This document shows positions 1 through 5,282 of a stretch of 5,282 bases of DNA, piece by piece. The position numbers and the translations under genes were made by a program. The stretch is from assembly GCA_023484185.1 (NCBI GenBank), contig JAMDBC010000139.1, positions 1-5,282 on the forward strand. Reading direction: 5' to 3'. Positions within the stretch are counted from its first letter, which is position 1. The number at the start of each line of letters is the position of its first letter. The notes below the pieces were generated by a model, which was not told where the DNA came from, ran no database searches, and saw nothing but the letters and a program-made list of their open reading frames with translations. The DNA comes from Chloroflexota bacterium (GTDB taxonomy: Bacteria; Chloroflexota; Anaerolineae; Anaerolineales; Villigracilaceae).

Positions 1-879
1 AGTATAGTCAAATGTCGCCTTGCCACTTCTGTTGCAATGACTGTACAGGCACAGAATGCACAGGTTGCCCAAACTACTACTCTGCCTGGCACTGACACTT
101 CGCCGCTTCCAGCCTCGCCGACAGCGGCCGCCACCAAATCGCCTCCAACGGCGCCCCCAACCGGATCCAGCGGCAGTAACTTCTGTACGGCTAGCGCCGC
201 GTTTGTGGGCGAAACAATCCCGGATGGAACCATCGAACAACCAGGCGCACAATTCACAAAAATCTGGCACATTAAAAACAGCGGAACCTGTGCATGGGAT
301 TCAACTTGGCAGTTTGTCTATTTCAGCGGCGACGTTATGGGCGGCGCGTTTGTTTACCCCTTCCCGCAGCCCGCGGCTCCGGGTCAAACTGTGGATGTGC
401 CGGTTGTCTTTACCGCTCCAACAGCGTATGGCACCTATACAGGCTACTGGAAAATCAAGTCACCGTGGGGTACAGCATTCGGCGACAGCGACAGCGGGAA
501 TCCGTTCTGGGTGCAGATCGTTGTCGGCAGCGGCACGCCGGGCAAAGGCACTGCTACCGCGTATGGCGTTACGTCTGTTACCTACGATATTGCCCGCGAT
601 CCGGTTGCTGGATGCGCGACAACCGTTTTTTACAACATTACCGCTTATATTTCAACCAATGGGCCGGTAACCGTCACCTATTTCTGGAACCATAGCGACG
701 GCTATAGGTCAGCCAATCAGACTCTCACTTTTGCTGAGGCGAAGACGAGATCGATCACCGAGAGTTGGTCCATCCACCTTGGAAATGCCACCAACACGCG
801 CTGGGATCAGATTGTTGTCACGGATCCAACCTATCAAGAATATGGCAAGGCGACATTTGACTATACTTGTGGTAAATAA
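1..879 (+). CDS. Secreted NBR1-Ig-like domain protein with extra C-terminal beta domain (5' end outside window)
   Basis: The reading frame is open from base 1, so the gene starts upstream; the ATG at 37 is probably internal because no signal peptide or ribosome binding site goes with it. Numbering from that ATG, residues 1-48 are a Thr/Pro/Ala-rich linker. Residues 50-163 form an NBR1-type Ig-like domain (family Pfam N_BRCA1_IG) with all four hallmark tryptophans (W77, W87, W138, W158), the NSGTCAW motif at 81-87, and Cys50/Cys85, which could form a disulphide. After a short Gly-rich hinge, residues 175-280 look like a second beta-sandwich domain with its own Cys pair (193, 278); I do not recognise its family. 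By analogy with the two downstream paralogues the missing N-terminus should carry a lipoprotein signal peptide, so the protein is probably cell-surface anchored. No catalytic motif is visible; a binding or scaffold role is inference. A hairpin terminator follows at once. Confidence 0.87.
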   Translation, partial: SIVKCRLATSVAMTVQAQNAQVAQTTTLPGTDTSPLPASPTAAATKSPPTAPPTGSSGSNFCTASAAFVGETIPDGTIEQPGAQFTKIWHIKNSGTCAWDSTWQFVYFSGDVMGGAFVYPFPQPAAPGQTVDVPVVFTAPTAYGTYTGYWKIKSPWGTAFGDSDSGNPFWVQIVVGSGTPGKGTATAYGVTSVTYDIARDPVAGCATTVFYNITAYISTNGPVTVTYFWNHSDGYRSANQTLTFAEAKTRSITESWSIHLGNATNTRWDQIVVTDPTYQEYGKATFDYTCGK

Positions 880-885
880 ATAGCC

Positions 886-923
886 ATCAAAAGAGTCAGT
901 GAAAAATCGCTGACTCTTTTGAT
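886..923. terminator. Strong rho-independent terminator hairpin, probably bidirectional
   Basis: Arms 886-899 and 910-923 are perfectly complementary over 14 bp (ATCAAAAGAGTCAG pairing with CTGACTCTTTTGAT), and the stem can extend inward by a G-T and a G-C pair to leave a loop of about six A/T bases. The outer part of the stem is A/T-rich and supplies a run of four T on either strand, so it could end transcription in both directions. It begins seven bases after the stop codon at 877-879. Confidence 0.87.
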
Positions 924-1197
924 TCTGGAAATTTTCGGACAGGTAAACGCTGTGAATGTTGACTTGAGCGCACTGACTGGGCAGAACGTCAGGTTCATCC
1001 TTATGGTGACGGCCAATGGTCCATTCGACCAGGATTATGCCCTCTGGTTCGCTCCTTGCATTGTCCGAGCTGGAACCCCGCCACCTACATTTACGCCGGC
1101 TTTCACGCCCACATTTACTCCTACGTTCACCCTAACATCCACTTTAACGCCCAAGTCTACACCGACGGATACCCCGACGCCCACGTCCACGCCCTAA
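919..1197 (+). pseudogene. Remnant of a cell-surface protein: end of a carbohydrate-binding-like domain plus Thr/Pro tail
   Basis: The open frame encodes about 92 residues: a beta-rich segment (VDLSALTGQNVRFILMV, then DYALWFAPCIV) followed by a TPTFTP-type repeat tail ending at TAA 1195-1197. The first segment resembles the last strands of carbohydrate-binding-like (NPCBM-type) or jelly-roll domains in Anaerolineae surface proteins; this is recognition of a pattern, not a search result. There is no ATG or ribosome binding site at its 5' end. The only possible start is a TTG at 919, lying inside the terminator stem, and there is no signal peptide. Thr/Pro linkers usually join two domains, yet nothing follows. 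I therefore read it as a gene that lost its N-terminal part, and perhaps a C-terminal domain too. The frame happens to be open back to the stop of the upstream gene, but the terminator between them argues against one continuous gene. A short expressed protein cannot be fully excluded. Confidence 0.55.
1084..1194 (+). repeat. Degenerate Thr/Pro-coding tandem repeat
   Basis: Short units of the ACATTTACGCC / ACGTTCACC / ACGCCCACG kind repeat in frame to encode TFTP, TPT and STP units. It is a low-complexity linker of the kind that spaces extracellular domains. Such repeats are prone to slippage and recombination, which fits the apparent decay of this gene. Confidence 0.7.
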
Positions 1198-1205
1198 AAC
1201 AAGGT

Positions 1206-1263
1206 GCGTTATAATGAGTAGGAAGAAAATTCCTGAAATTGCGTTATACAGATAACAGATAAC
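1206..1263 (+). promoter_or_regulatory. Candidate promoter region with two -10-like boxes and short direct repeats
   Basis: A perfect TATAAT lies at 1210-1215 and a weaker TATACA at 1245-1250. Both sit in a copy of GCGTTATA (1206-1213 and 1241-1248, 35 bases apart). No convincing -35 box is seen at the right distance from either. A tandem 7-bp repeat, CAGATAA twice at 1249-1262, lies directly before the ribosome binding site. This is the only A/T-rich non-coding stretch ahead of the lipoprotein-queG-rdgB run, so a promoter is expected here; the exact box is uncertain. Confidence 0.4.
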
Positions 1264-1269
1264 GGAGGT
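1264..1269 (+). promoter_or_regulatory. Ribosome binding site of the first complete lipoprotein gene
   Basis: GGAGGT, a near-perfect Shine-Dalgarno sequence, ends seven bases before the ATG at 1277 and fixes that start. Confidence 0.87.
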
Positions 1270-1276
1270 TTCGATC

Positions 1277-1981
1277 ATGCAACACAAAAAATTTATCTGG
1301 TTGGCTCTGCTGGTTTTGTTGGCCGCCAGTTTGGTATCTTGTAACATCGGCAAGGCGCCCGGACCAACACAAGATGTAAATGCCATTGTTACTTCCGCGG
1401 CTGGGACAGCGCTTGCCCAAATTGGCGATCAAATGACACAGACCGCGCAAGCCCTGCCGCCCATGCCGACGGACACTCCAACATCGGCCCCCTTATCCTT
1501 GCCGACTCTGCCACTTTCACCGGGTGCGACGCCTTTTGGCGTGGTCGGTACGCAGTTTGTGTTCAATACCCCTGGTGCTGGAGCATTGCCAACCGCGACC
1601 AAAGTACCGTCTGGGGCGGGCACTGGTTCAACTGCCGTGGGCTGTAATGACGCCTTATTCCTAGTCGATGCAACTATTCCTGATGGAACGGTCATTGCAG
1701 CCGGAAAGTCCTTTGACAAAGCCTGGCAATTCCAGAACACAGGGACTTGCACATGGGATGAAGGCTTTTCCTTTGTTTATGTGTCAGGCGATCGAATGAG
1801 CGGTAATAATATAATTTTCCACAAAGCCGATGATTTCGTAAAGCCAGGACATGGAACGTCGTTTATAGTACCAATGGTCGCTCCCACAAAGGCCGGGACC
1901 TATATTGGATATTGGCAAATGAAGGATGATGCGGGCCATTTCTTTGGTACAAAAGTTTATGTTAAGATCGTAGTCCAGTAA
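1277..1981 (+). CDS. NBR1-Ig-like domain lipoprotein (first complete copy)
   Basis: A 234-residue predicted lipoprotein. Residues 1-21 are a signal peptide (basic QHKK, then a Leu/Ala-rich core) ending in the lipobox LVSC with Cys22 as the lipid-modified residue. Residues 23-120 are a flexible Pro/Thr/Ala/Gly linker with an AIVTSAAGTALAQ segment also seen in degenerate form in its neighbours. Residues 123-234 are one NBR1-type Ig-like domain: IPDGT at 134-138, W150, NTGTCTW at 154-160, GDRMSG at 171-176 and GYWQM at 211-215. Cys123 and Cys158 match the Cys pair of the other copies. The fourth family tryptophan is Tyr228 here. The protein should be tethered to the outer face of the membrane. 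Ligand and role are unknown; in eukaryotic NBR1 this domain binds partner proteins, so protein binding is a guess. A near-perfect ribosome binding site supports the start. The next paralogue begins 47 bases downstream, probably on the same transcript. Confidence 0.92.
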   Translation: MQHKKFIWLALLVLLAASLVSCNIGKAPGPTQDVNAIVTSAAGTALAQIGDQMTQTAQALPPMPTDTPTSAPLSLPTLPLSPGATPFGVVGTQFVFNTPGAGALPTATKVPSGAGTGSTAVGCNDALFLVDATIPDGTVIAAGKSFDKAWQFQNTGTCTWDEGFSFVYVSGDRMSGNNIIFHKADDFVKPGHGTSFIVPMVAPTKAGTYIGYWQMKDDAGHFFGTKVYVKIVVQ

Positions 1982-1984
1982 CAG

Positions 1985-2024
1985 GAACCAGAAATAATGT
2001 GGTTCATCAAGAATTGAGGAACCA
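1985..2024 (+). promoter_or_regulatory. Two mutually exclusive short hairpins ahead of the second lipoprotein gene
   Basis: TGGTTC at 2000-2005 can pair either with GAACCA at 1985-1990 (loop of 9) or with GAACCA at 2019-2024 (loop of 13). The second pairing covers the 3' end of the ribosome binding site at 2015-2020. The stems are only 6 bp, so this may be chance; if real, it could tune translation of the downstream gene. Confidence 0.25.
2015..2020 (+). promoter_or_regulatory. Ribosome binding site that decides the start of the second lipoprotein gene
   Basis: TGAGGA lies eight bases before the ATG at 2029. It favours that ATG over the in-frame GTG at 1999, which would put a polar ten-residue extension before the signal peptide. 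Confidence 0.8.
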
Positions 2025-2028
2025 ACCA

Positions 2029-2655
2029 ATGAAAACTAAACTAAGTATCATCGTATTGTTGGCTGTAATGTTGGCGGCCTGTGCGCCAGTTGCCACTCCT
2101 GCCCCAACCCTCAACGCGGCGCTCATCTCTACTGCAGCCGCACAGACCGTGATAGCAAATTTCACCTTATCAGCCACCGCGGGAACTCCTGCGCCCCTGC
2201 CGCCTCCTACCGAGACACCTATATCACTGCCGACAGCCACTATTGAGCCGACGGTTGCTCCCACCCAGCCTGGCCTTCCTGGCGCCACTCAGGCTGCTTT
2301 GTGCGATCGATATTCGTGGGACAATGCCACGGTGGATGTAAATGTCACCGATAACACCCAAATGACCCCTGGGCAGGATTTCGTCAAAACCTGGAAGATC
2401 AAGAATGCTGGTACCTGCACTTGGGGCGCAGGTTACACCATCATCTATTCATACGGCGATAAAATGTCGGGAGTGCCTCAGCCGATCAATAGTGTGGTGG
2501 CACCAGGTCAGGAAATTGAAATTACTGTTCAATTCAAGGCGCCAACCCAAATAGGCGAATATGTCAGCGCATGGACACTGGCAAACCCCAAAGGGATTCC
2601 TTTCTTTGGCAATGACAACAAGCCTCTCTACGTAAAGATCGTCGTCAAGCTCTGA
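2029..2655 (+). CDS. NBR1-Ig-like domain lipoprotein (second complete copy)
   Basis: A 208-residue predicted lipoprotein. The ATG at 2029 is chosen because it follows a Shine-Dalgarno sequence and starts a clean signal peptide: MKTK, a hydrophobic core, then the lipobox LAAC with Cys18. Residues 19-90 are a Pro/Thr/Ala-rich linker that should lift the domain off the membrane. Residues 92-208 are an NBR1-type Ig-like domain with W122, KNAGTCTW at 125-132, GDKMSG at 143-148, W182 and a GIPFFG turn at 189-194. Cys92 and Cys130 form the likely disulphide pair. The fourth tryptophan of the family is replaced by Tyr201. The copy upstream has the same architecture and the same substitution, pointing to a local duplication. 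It lacks the IPDGT motif of the other two copies (VTDNT instead), so it is the more diverged. The stop is only four bases before queG. Binding partner unknown. Confidence 0.92.
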   Translation: MKTKLSIIVLLAVMLAACAPVATPAPTLNAALISTAAAQTVIANFTLSATAGTPAPLPPPTETPISLPTATIEPTVAPTQPGLPGATQAALCDRYSWDNATVDVNVTDNTQMTPGQDFVKTWKIKNAGTCTWGAGYTIIYSYGDKMSGVPQPINSVVAPGQEIEITVQFKAPTQIGEYVSAWTLANPKGIPFFGNDNKPLYVKIVVKL

Positions 2656-2659
2656 TCAA

Positions 2660-3784
2660 GTGAGTGCCGCGCTCAAACAAGGAATTCAGAATGAAGCACG
2701 TCGGTTGGGATTTATCCTGGCCGGCGTGACGACTGCAGACCCGCCCCCGCATTTGCCCGTCTTTGAAGATTGGCTGAAGCAGGGGCGGTACGCTTCCATG
2801 AACTATTTAGCGGATGACCGCTCCCGCGCCCGCCGCGCTAACCCGCGACTCATTCTCCCCGAATGCAAATCCATCCTCGTGCTGGCGCTTCCCTACCCAG
2901 ACCCGAAACTTGCCCTGCCGTCTTGCACCGATGTGCCGTCGTTGCTCGCGGCACGAACGGTGAGCGAAGTCGAAGGGACGGCTGATACATCCAACGAGCC
3001 TGTTCCAAGCGGACGCGTCGCCACTTACGCCTGGGGCGACGATTATCATCTTGCCATTCCCGAAAAATTAAAAACGCTGGTTGCTTTCATCGAAGGGCAA
3101 GTGGGACATTCCATCCTCAATCGCTGGTATACAGACACAGGCCCAATTCTCGAAAGAGAGTTGGCACAACGCGCCGGGCTTGGCTGGATTGGTAAAAACA
3201 CATTGCTTATCAACCCAAAACTTGGTTCTTATTTTCTTCTCTCTGAAATATTCCTCGATCTCGAACTCGAACCCGATACCCCTTTTGCAACCGATCACTG
3301 CGGAACTTGCACGCGTTGCATTGAAGCCTGCCCAACTCAATGTATTCTTCCTGACCGGACCATCAATGCGCGGCGTTGCATCTCTTACCTGACCATCGAA
3401 TTGAAAGAGGACATTCCGCCCGAACTGCGGCCTATGCTTGGCAACTGGGTCTTTGGATGCGATGTCTGTCAGATGGTTTGTCCATGGAATCGATTCGCGT
3501 CCTCCGAAGGCGCCTCCGAATTAAAACCACGCGCAGACATACCACGTCCCAACCTTATACGTGAACTGGAACTTACGCCCAAAGACTTCAACTCTAAATT
3601 CAAGAACAGTTCCGTCAAACGCGCCAAGCGGCGTGGTTATTTACGAAACGTTGCGGTAGCCCTCGGCAATTCAAATGACATAAATGCTCTGCCCGCATTG
3701 AACCAGGCCCTCGACGACTCGGAGCCAATGGTGCATGAACATGCTGCCTGGGCGATTCAGAAATTGAAGAGAAAATATAAATGA
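2660..3784 (+). CDS. queG: Epoxyqueuosine reductase
   Basis: Cytoplasmic cobalamin- and iron-sulphur-dependent enzyme that reduces epoxyqueuosine to queuosine at the wobble base of tRNAs with GUN anticodons, the last step of that pathway. It has 374 residues, close to the family's usual length. Visible are an N-terminal region with the family motif LGFILAGV (16-23), WGDDYH (125-130), DTGPILER (159-166) and GLGWIGKN (173-180). The Asp of the DTGP-type motif is the proposed catalytic acid in this family. The ferredoxin-like part has Cys214, 217, 220 and 224, then Cys240, 267, 270 and 274, enough for two [4Fe-4S] clusters. The C-terminus (about 325-370) looks like a short HEAT-type repeat, as in longer QueG proteins. 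Residues about 88-117, before WGDDYH, are longer than in E. coli QueG and look inserted. The start is a GTG without a clear ribosome binding site, four bases after the previous stop, so translation is probably coupled. It overlaps rdgB by four bases. Confidence 0.95.
   Translation: MSAALKQGIQNEARRLGFILAGVTTADPPPHLPVFEDWLKQGRYASMNYLADDRSRARRANPRLILPECKSILVLALPYPDPKLALPSCTDVPSLLAARTVSEVEGTADTSNEPVPSGRVATYAWGDDYHLAIPEKLKTLVAFIEGQVGHSILNRWYTDTGPILERELAQRAGLGWIGKNTLLINPKLGSYFLLSEIFLDLELEPDTPFATDHCGTCTRCIEACPTQCILPDRTINARRCISYLTIELKEDIPPELRPMLGNWVFGCDVCQMVCPWNRFASSEGASELKPRADIPRPNLIRELELTPKDFNSKFKNSSVKRAKRRGYLRNVAVALGNSNDINALPALNQALDDSEPMVHEHAAWAIQKLKRKYK
2950..2977 (+). repeat. Possible dispersed-repeat fragment read in frame inside queG
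   Basis: The stretch contains GGTGAGCGAAGTCGAAGGG (2959-2977), coding for VSEVEG. Sequences of the GTGAGCGAAGTCGAA kind recur as dispersed elements in many environmental bacterial genomes and are sometimes translated inside genes. It falls in the part of QueG (about residues 88-117) with no counterpart in the shorter E. coli protein. The similarity is from memory; a second copy is not present in this window. Confidence 0.4.
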
Positions 3785-4377
3785 AAAAATTACTGATCGC
3801 AACAAACAATAAAGATAAGATCGAAGAGATTCACGACCTGCTCAAAGATCTCGATCTTGAATTAGTCACGCCTGCCGACATTGGATTGAAACTTGCTGTC
3901 CTTGAAGATGGCAAAACTTATGCTGAAAATGCCGGAAAAAAAGCGGTCGCCTTCGCCCACGCCAGCCGGTTGATTTCCCTTGCCGATGACTCTGGTCTCG
4001 AAGTGGATGCTCTGGATGGCGCGCCCGGGCTTTTTTCCGCGCGTTACTTACCCAAGCCCGGCGCGTCCGACGCAGATCGCCGGGCGTATCTTCTACAAAA
4101 CTTGCAAAACAAGCCCCGTCCATGGACGGCGCATTTTCATGCCACCATCGCAATTGCCGTGCCAGATAAAGCCGTCCAGTTCGCAGAGGGGCAGTGCGGC
4201 GGCGAGATCATTCCCGAAGAACGCGGCACAGGCGGCTTTGGTTACGATCCGATTTTCTTCCTTCCCGAATTAGGCAGGACCATGGCCGAACTTAACATGG
4301 ACGAAAAAAATCGCCTGAGCCATCGGGCGCGGGCGATCATCAATGCAAAGCCGATCATAAAAAAAATATTCGCTTGA
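3781..4377 (+). CDS. rdgB: XTP/dITP pyrophosphatase (non-canonical purine NTP hydrolase)
   Basis: Ham1/RdgB-family enzyme that hydrolyses ITP, dITP and XTP to the monophosphate and pyrophosphate, keeping deaminated purines out of DNA and RNA. It has 198 residues, the usual length, and appears complete. Motifs in order: ATNNKDK (7-13, nucleotide/phosphate binding), GKTYAENAGKKA (44-55), ADDSGLEVDALDGAPG (68-83) containing the catalytic Asp, FSARY (85-89), GTGGFGYDPIFF (149-160, base recognition) and SHRARA (180-185). It acts as a cytoplasmic dimer in studied members. The ATG overlaps the queG stop as ATGA; a weak GAAGAG at 3766-3771 is the best ribosome binding site, so coupling to queG translation is likely. 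Its stop lies four bases from the stop of the convergent hydrolase gene, with no terminator between them. No key residue is missing. Confidence 0.95.
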   Translation: MKKLLIATNNKDKIEEIHDLLKDLDLELVTPADIGLKLAVLEDGKTYAENAGKKAVAFAHASRLISLADDSGLEVDALDGAPGLFSARYLPKPGASDADRRAYLLQNLQNKPRPWTAHFHATIAIAVPDKAVQFAEGQCGGEIIPEERGTGGFGYDPIFFLPELGRTMAELNMDEKNRLSHRARAIINAKPIIKKIFA

Positions 4378-4381
4378 AAAA

Positions 4382-5161
4382 TTAATCCTGTCCGGCCTGA
4401 AACGGGATCGCATTAAAAAAATCAGCAAGCAAATTTGCAACCACTTCAGGTTGTTCAAGCATCGCCATGTGCCCTGCACTGGGCACGATTTCCATTCGAG
4501 CATTGAGAATATTATCCCGCAATAATTCGGAATATTTTGGGGGTGTCATCCTGTCGTCCGCGCCGCAAACTATCAGCGTGGGCGCGGAAATCTTCGAGAG
4601 TTGATCCGTTACATTAAACGCGTCGCACGCCAAAAAGTCCCCGTAAAGAACCGTGGGCCGCGTCCCGGATAATTTTTGTTCGCCCAGTTCTTTAAGTCTC
4701 GCGTTGGCATGTTCGGAATAAGAAAAATCATTGATCATGTGAACCGCGTCCATAAAAGCGGAAGGATTGGACGCGCTCTGCAAAATGGCCGGCGACACGC
4801 GCAACTTCGAACCGCTTCCCACCAGACCCAAAGCGGACACCTGCTTCGGCGAGCGGAGCGCGGCCGTCAGCGCAATGGCGCTGCCCATTGAATGACCGAC
4901 CAATACAGCCGAATTCAACTTGATGGCTTTTATAAAATCGAGAATGTGTTCGGCGTAATCATCGATCGTCTGATGCCCCACGCCTTCGGATTTGCCGTGA
5001 CCAGGAAGATCAACTGCGAAGATACGCTGATCGAGCAGGCGGCGGACTTGCGGCGGCCAATGTAAATGAGTACCGCCCGCACCGTGGATCAAGATCACAG
5101 GCGGGCGTGAAAGATTTTCGGCCTCATGGGCGAAATAATATAAATCGGCGGCGGTAGGCAT
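4382..5161 (-). CDS. Alpha/beta hydrolase
   Basis: A 259-residue alpha/beta hydrolase fold enzyme without signal peptide, so probably cytoplasmic. Visible are the oxyanion-loop motif HGAGG (26-30), DLPGHGKSE (51-59), the nucleophile elbow GHSMG with Ser91 (89-93), the acid Asp203 in GADDRMTP (200-207) and His231 in SAGHMAMLEQPE. The catalytic triad is thus complete. A cap region of about 50 residues lies between strand 6 and the acid (about 120-190). The sequence looks like esterases, enol-lactonases and related C-C or ester hydrolases of the same superfamily; substrate cannot be told from sequence. Its ATG sits nine bases after the stop of the histidine kinase gene with no clear ribosome binding site, which suggests coupled translation in one operon. 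It converges on rdgB with a four-base gap. Confidence 0.9.
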   Translation of the reverse strand: MPTAADLYYFAHEAENLSRPPVILIHGAGGTHLHWPPQVRRLLDQRIFAVDLPGHGKSEGVGHQTIDDYAEHILDFIKAIKLNSAVLVGHSMGSAIALTAALRSPKQVSALGLVGSGSKLRVSPAILQSASNPSAFMDAVHMINDFSYSEHANARLKELGEQKLSGTRPTVLYGDFLACDAFNVTDQLSKISAPTLIVCGADDRMTPPKYSELLRDNILNARMEIVPSAGHMAMLEQPEVVANLLADFFNAIPFQAGQD

Positions 5162-5170
5162 ACGTTGATT

Positions 5171-5282
5171 TTAGTGCGGTTTGGGATGATGCAAACGATC
5201 GGCCGCTTCATCGGTCAACGGAATATAGACCGAGACATTCGTTCCCTTGCCAGGCGTTGATTGCAGATTGAGCAGGCCATTG
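5171..5282 (-). CDS. Sensor histidine kinase, C-terminal end only
   Basis: The last 36 codons and stop of a gene entering from the right edge. The peptide contains GLLNLQSTPGKGTNVSVYIPL, which fits the end of a histidine-kinase ATPase domain (the GxGTxVxxxlPL motif of the HATPase_c family) followed by a 14-residue polar tail. The bulk of the protein, including any sensor part, the phosphorylated His and the N, G1 and F boxes, is outside the window, so subfamily and signal are unknown. It lies nine bases upstream of the alpha/beta hydrolase start on the same strand, so the two are probably co-transcribed. Confidence 0.8.
   Translation of the reverse strand, partial: NGLLNLQSTPGKGTNVSVYIPLTDEAADRLHHPKPH

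Noticed and set aside
37..39. ATG as the start of the first protein
   Set aside because: The frame is open upstream to base 1, there is no ribosome binding site, and the following residues are not a signal peptide but resemble the linker start of the downstream paralogues.
56..695. Long alternative forward frames across the first NBR1-like gene
   Set aside because: They are Arg/Pro-rich or Cys-rich shadows without start signals, while the chosen frame shows a clear conserved domain.
1081..1194. CRISPR-like or minisatellite array
   Set aside because: The units are short, degenerate and in frame with no spacers; they are explained by Thr/Pro-coding codons.
877..1197. One long gene with an in-frame stop at 877-879 continuing to 1197
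   Set aside because: The frame is open after the stop, but a strong terminator hairpin sits there and the peptide over it (IAIKRVSEKSLTLL) does not look like a domain or linker, so the stop appears genuine.
1144..1450. Reverse-strand open frames over the start of the first complete lipoprotein gene
   Set aside because: No ribosome binding site or family resemblance; they overlap a well-supported signal peptide and promoter region.
1999..2028. GTG at 1999 as the start of the second complete lipoprotein
   Set aside because: It would add a polar extension before the signal peptide, whereas the ATG at 2029 has a well-placed Shine-Dalgarno sequence.
3866..4153. Reverse-strand open frame within rdgB
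   Set aside because: It is Arg/His-rich with no recognisable motif and lies opposite conserved RdgB motifs.
1..5282. Defence system, prophage, transposon, tRNA or rRNA
   Set aside because: No nuclease, integrase, transposase, cloverleaf or terminal inverted repeats were seen on either strand.

Overview
The window looks like chromosomal DNA from an Anaerolineae-type member of the Chloroflexota. The basis is the cluster of secreted lipoproteins that pair Thr/Pro-rich linkers with an NBR1-type ('four-tryptophan') immunoglobulin-like domain, a combination typical of that class. This is inference from family habits; there is no rRNA or other taxonomic marker here. GC content is moderate and no mobile element, tRNA, rRNA or CRISPR array is visible.

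Layout. Positions 1-879 hold the 3' part of a secreted NBR1-Ig-like protein with an extra C-terminal beta domain. A strong hairpin terminator follows at 886-923. Positions 919-1197 hold an orphan fragment: the end of a carbohydrate-binding-like domain plus a Thr/Pro repeat tail, with no start signal, probably the remnant of another cell-surface gene. A promoter-like stretch (about 1206-1263) leads into two complete lipoprotein genes (1277-1981 and 2029-2655), each with a good ribosome binding site, a signal peptide with lipobox, a Pro/Thr linker and one C-terminal NBR1-Ig-like domain. Four bases later comes queG (epoxyqueuosine reductase, 2660-3784), which overlaps rdgB (XTP/dITP pyrophosphatase, 3781-4377) by four bases. 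On the opposite strand, ending only four bases after rdgB, lies an alpha/beta hydrolase (4382-5161). It sits directly downstream of the last 36 codons of a sensor histidine kinase (5171-5282).

How the genes relate. The two lipoproteins, queG and rdgB are closely spaced and co-directional and could share one transcript. The lipoproteins would be anchored outside the membrane. QueG (last step of queuosine synthesis for tRNA) and RdgB (removal of non-canonical purine nucleotides) are cytoplasmic housekeeping enzymes. I see no functional link between the two halves beyond position. The histidine kinase and hydrolase form a second transcription unit running the other way.

No new defence or mobile system is evident. 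The points most worth a second look are the tandem NBR1-Ig-like paralogues with loss of the fourth tryptophan in two copies, the gene remnant between them, and an in-frame insertion in queG that resembles a dispersed repeat.
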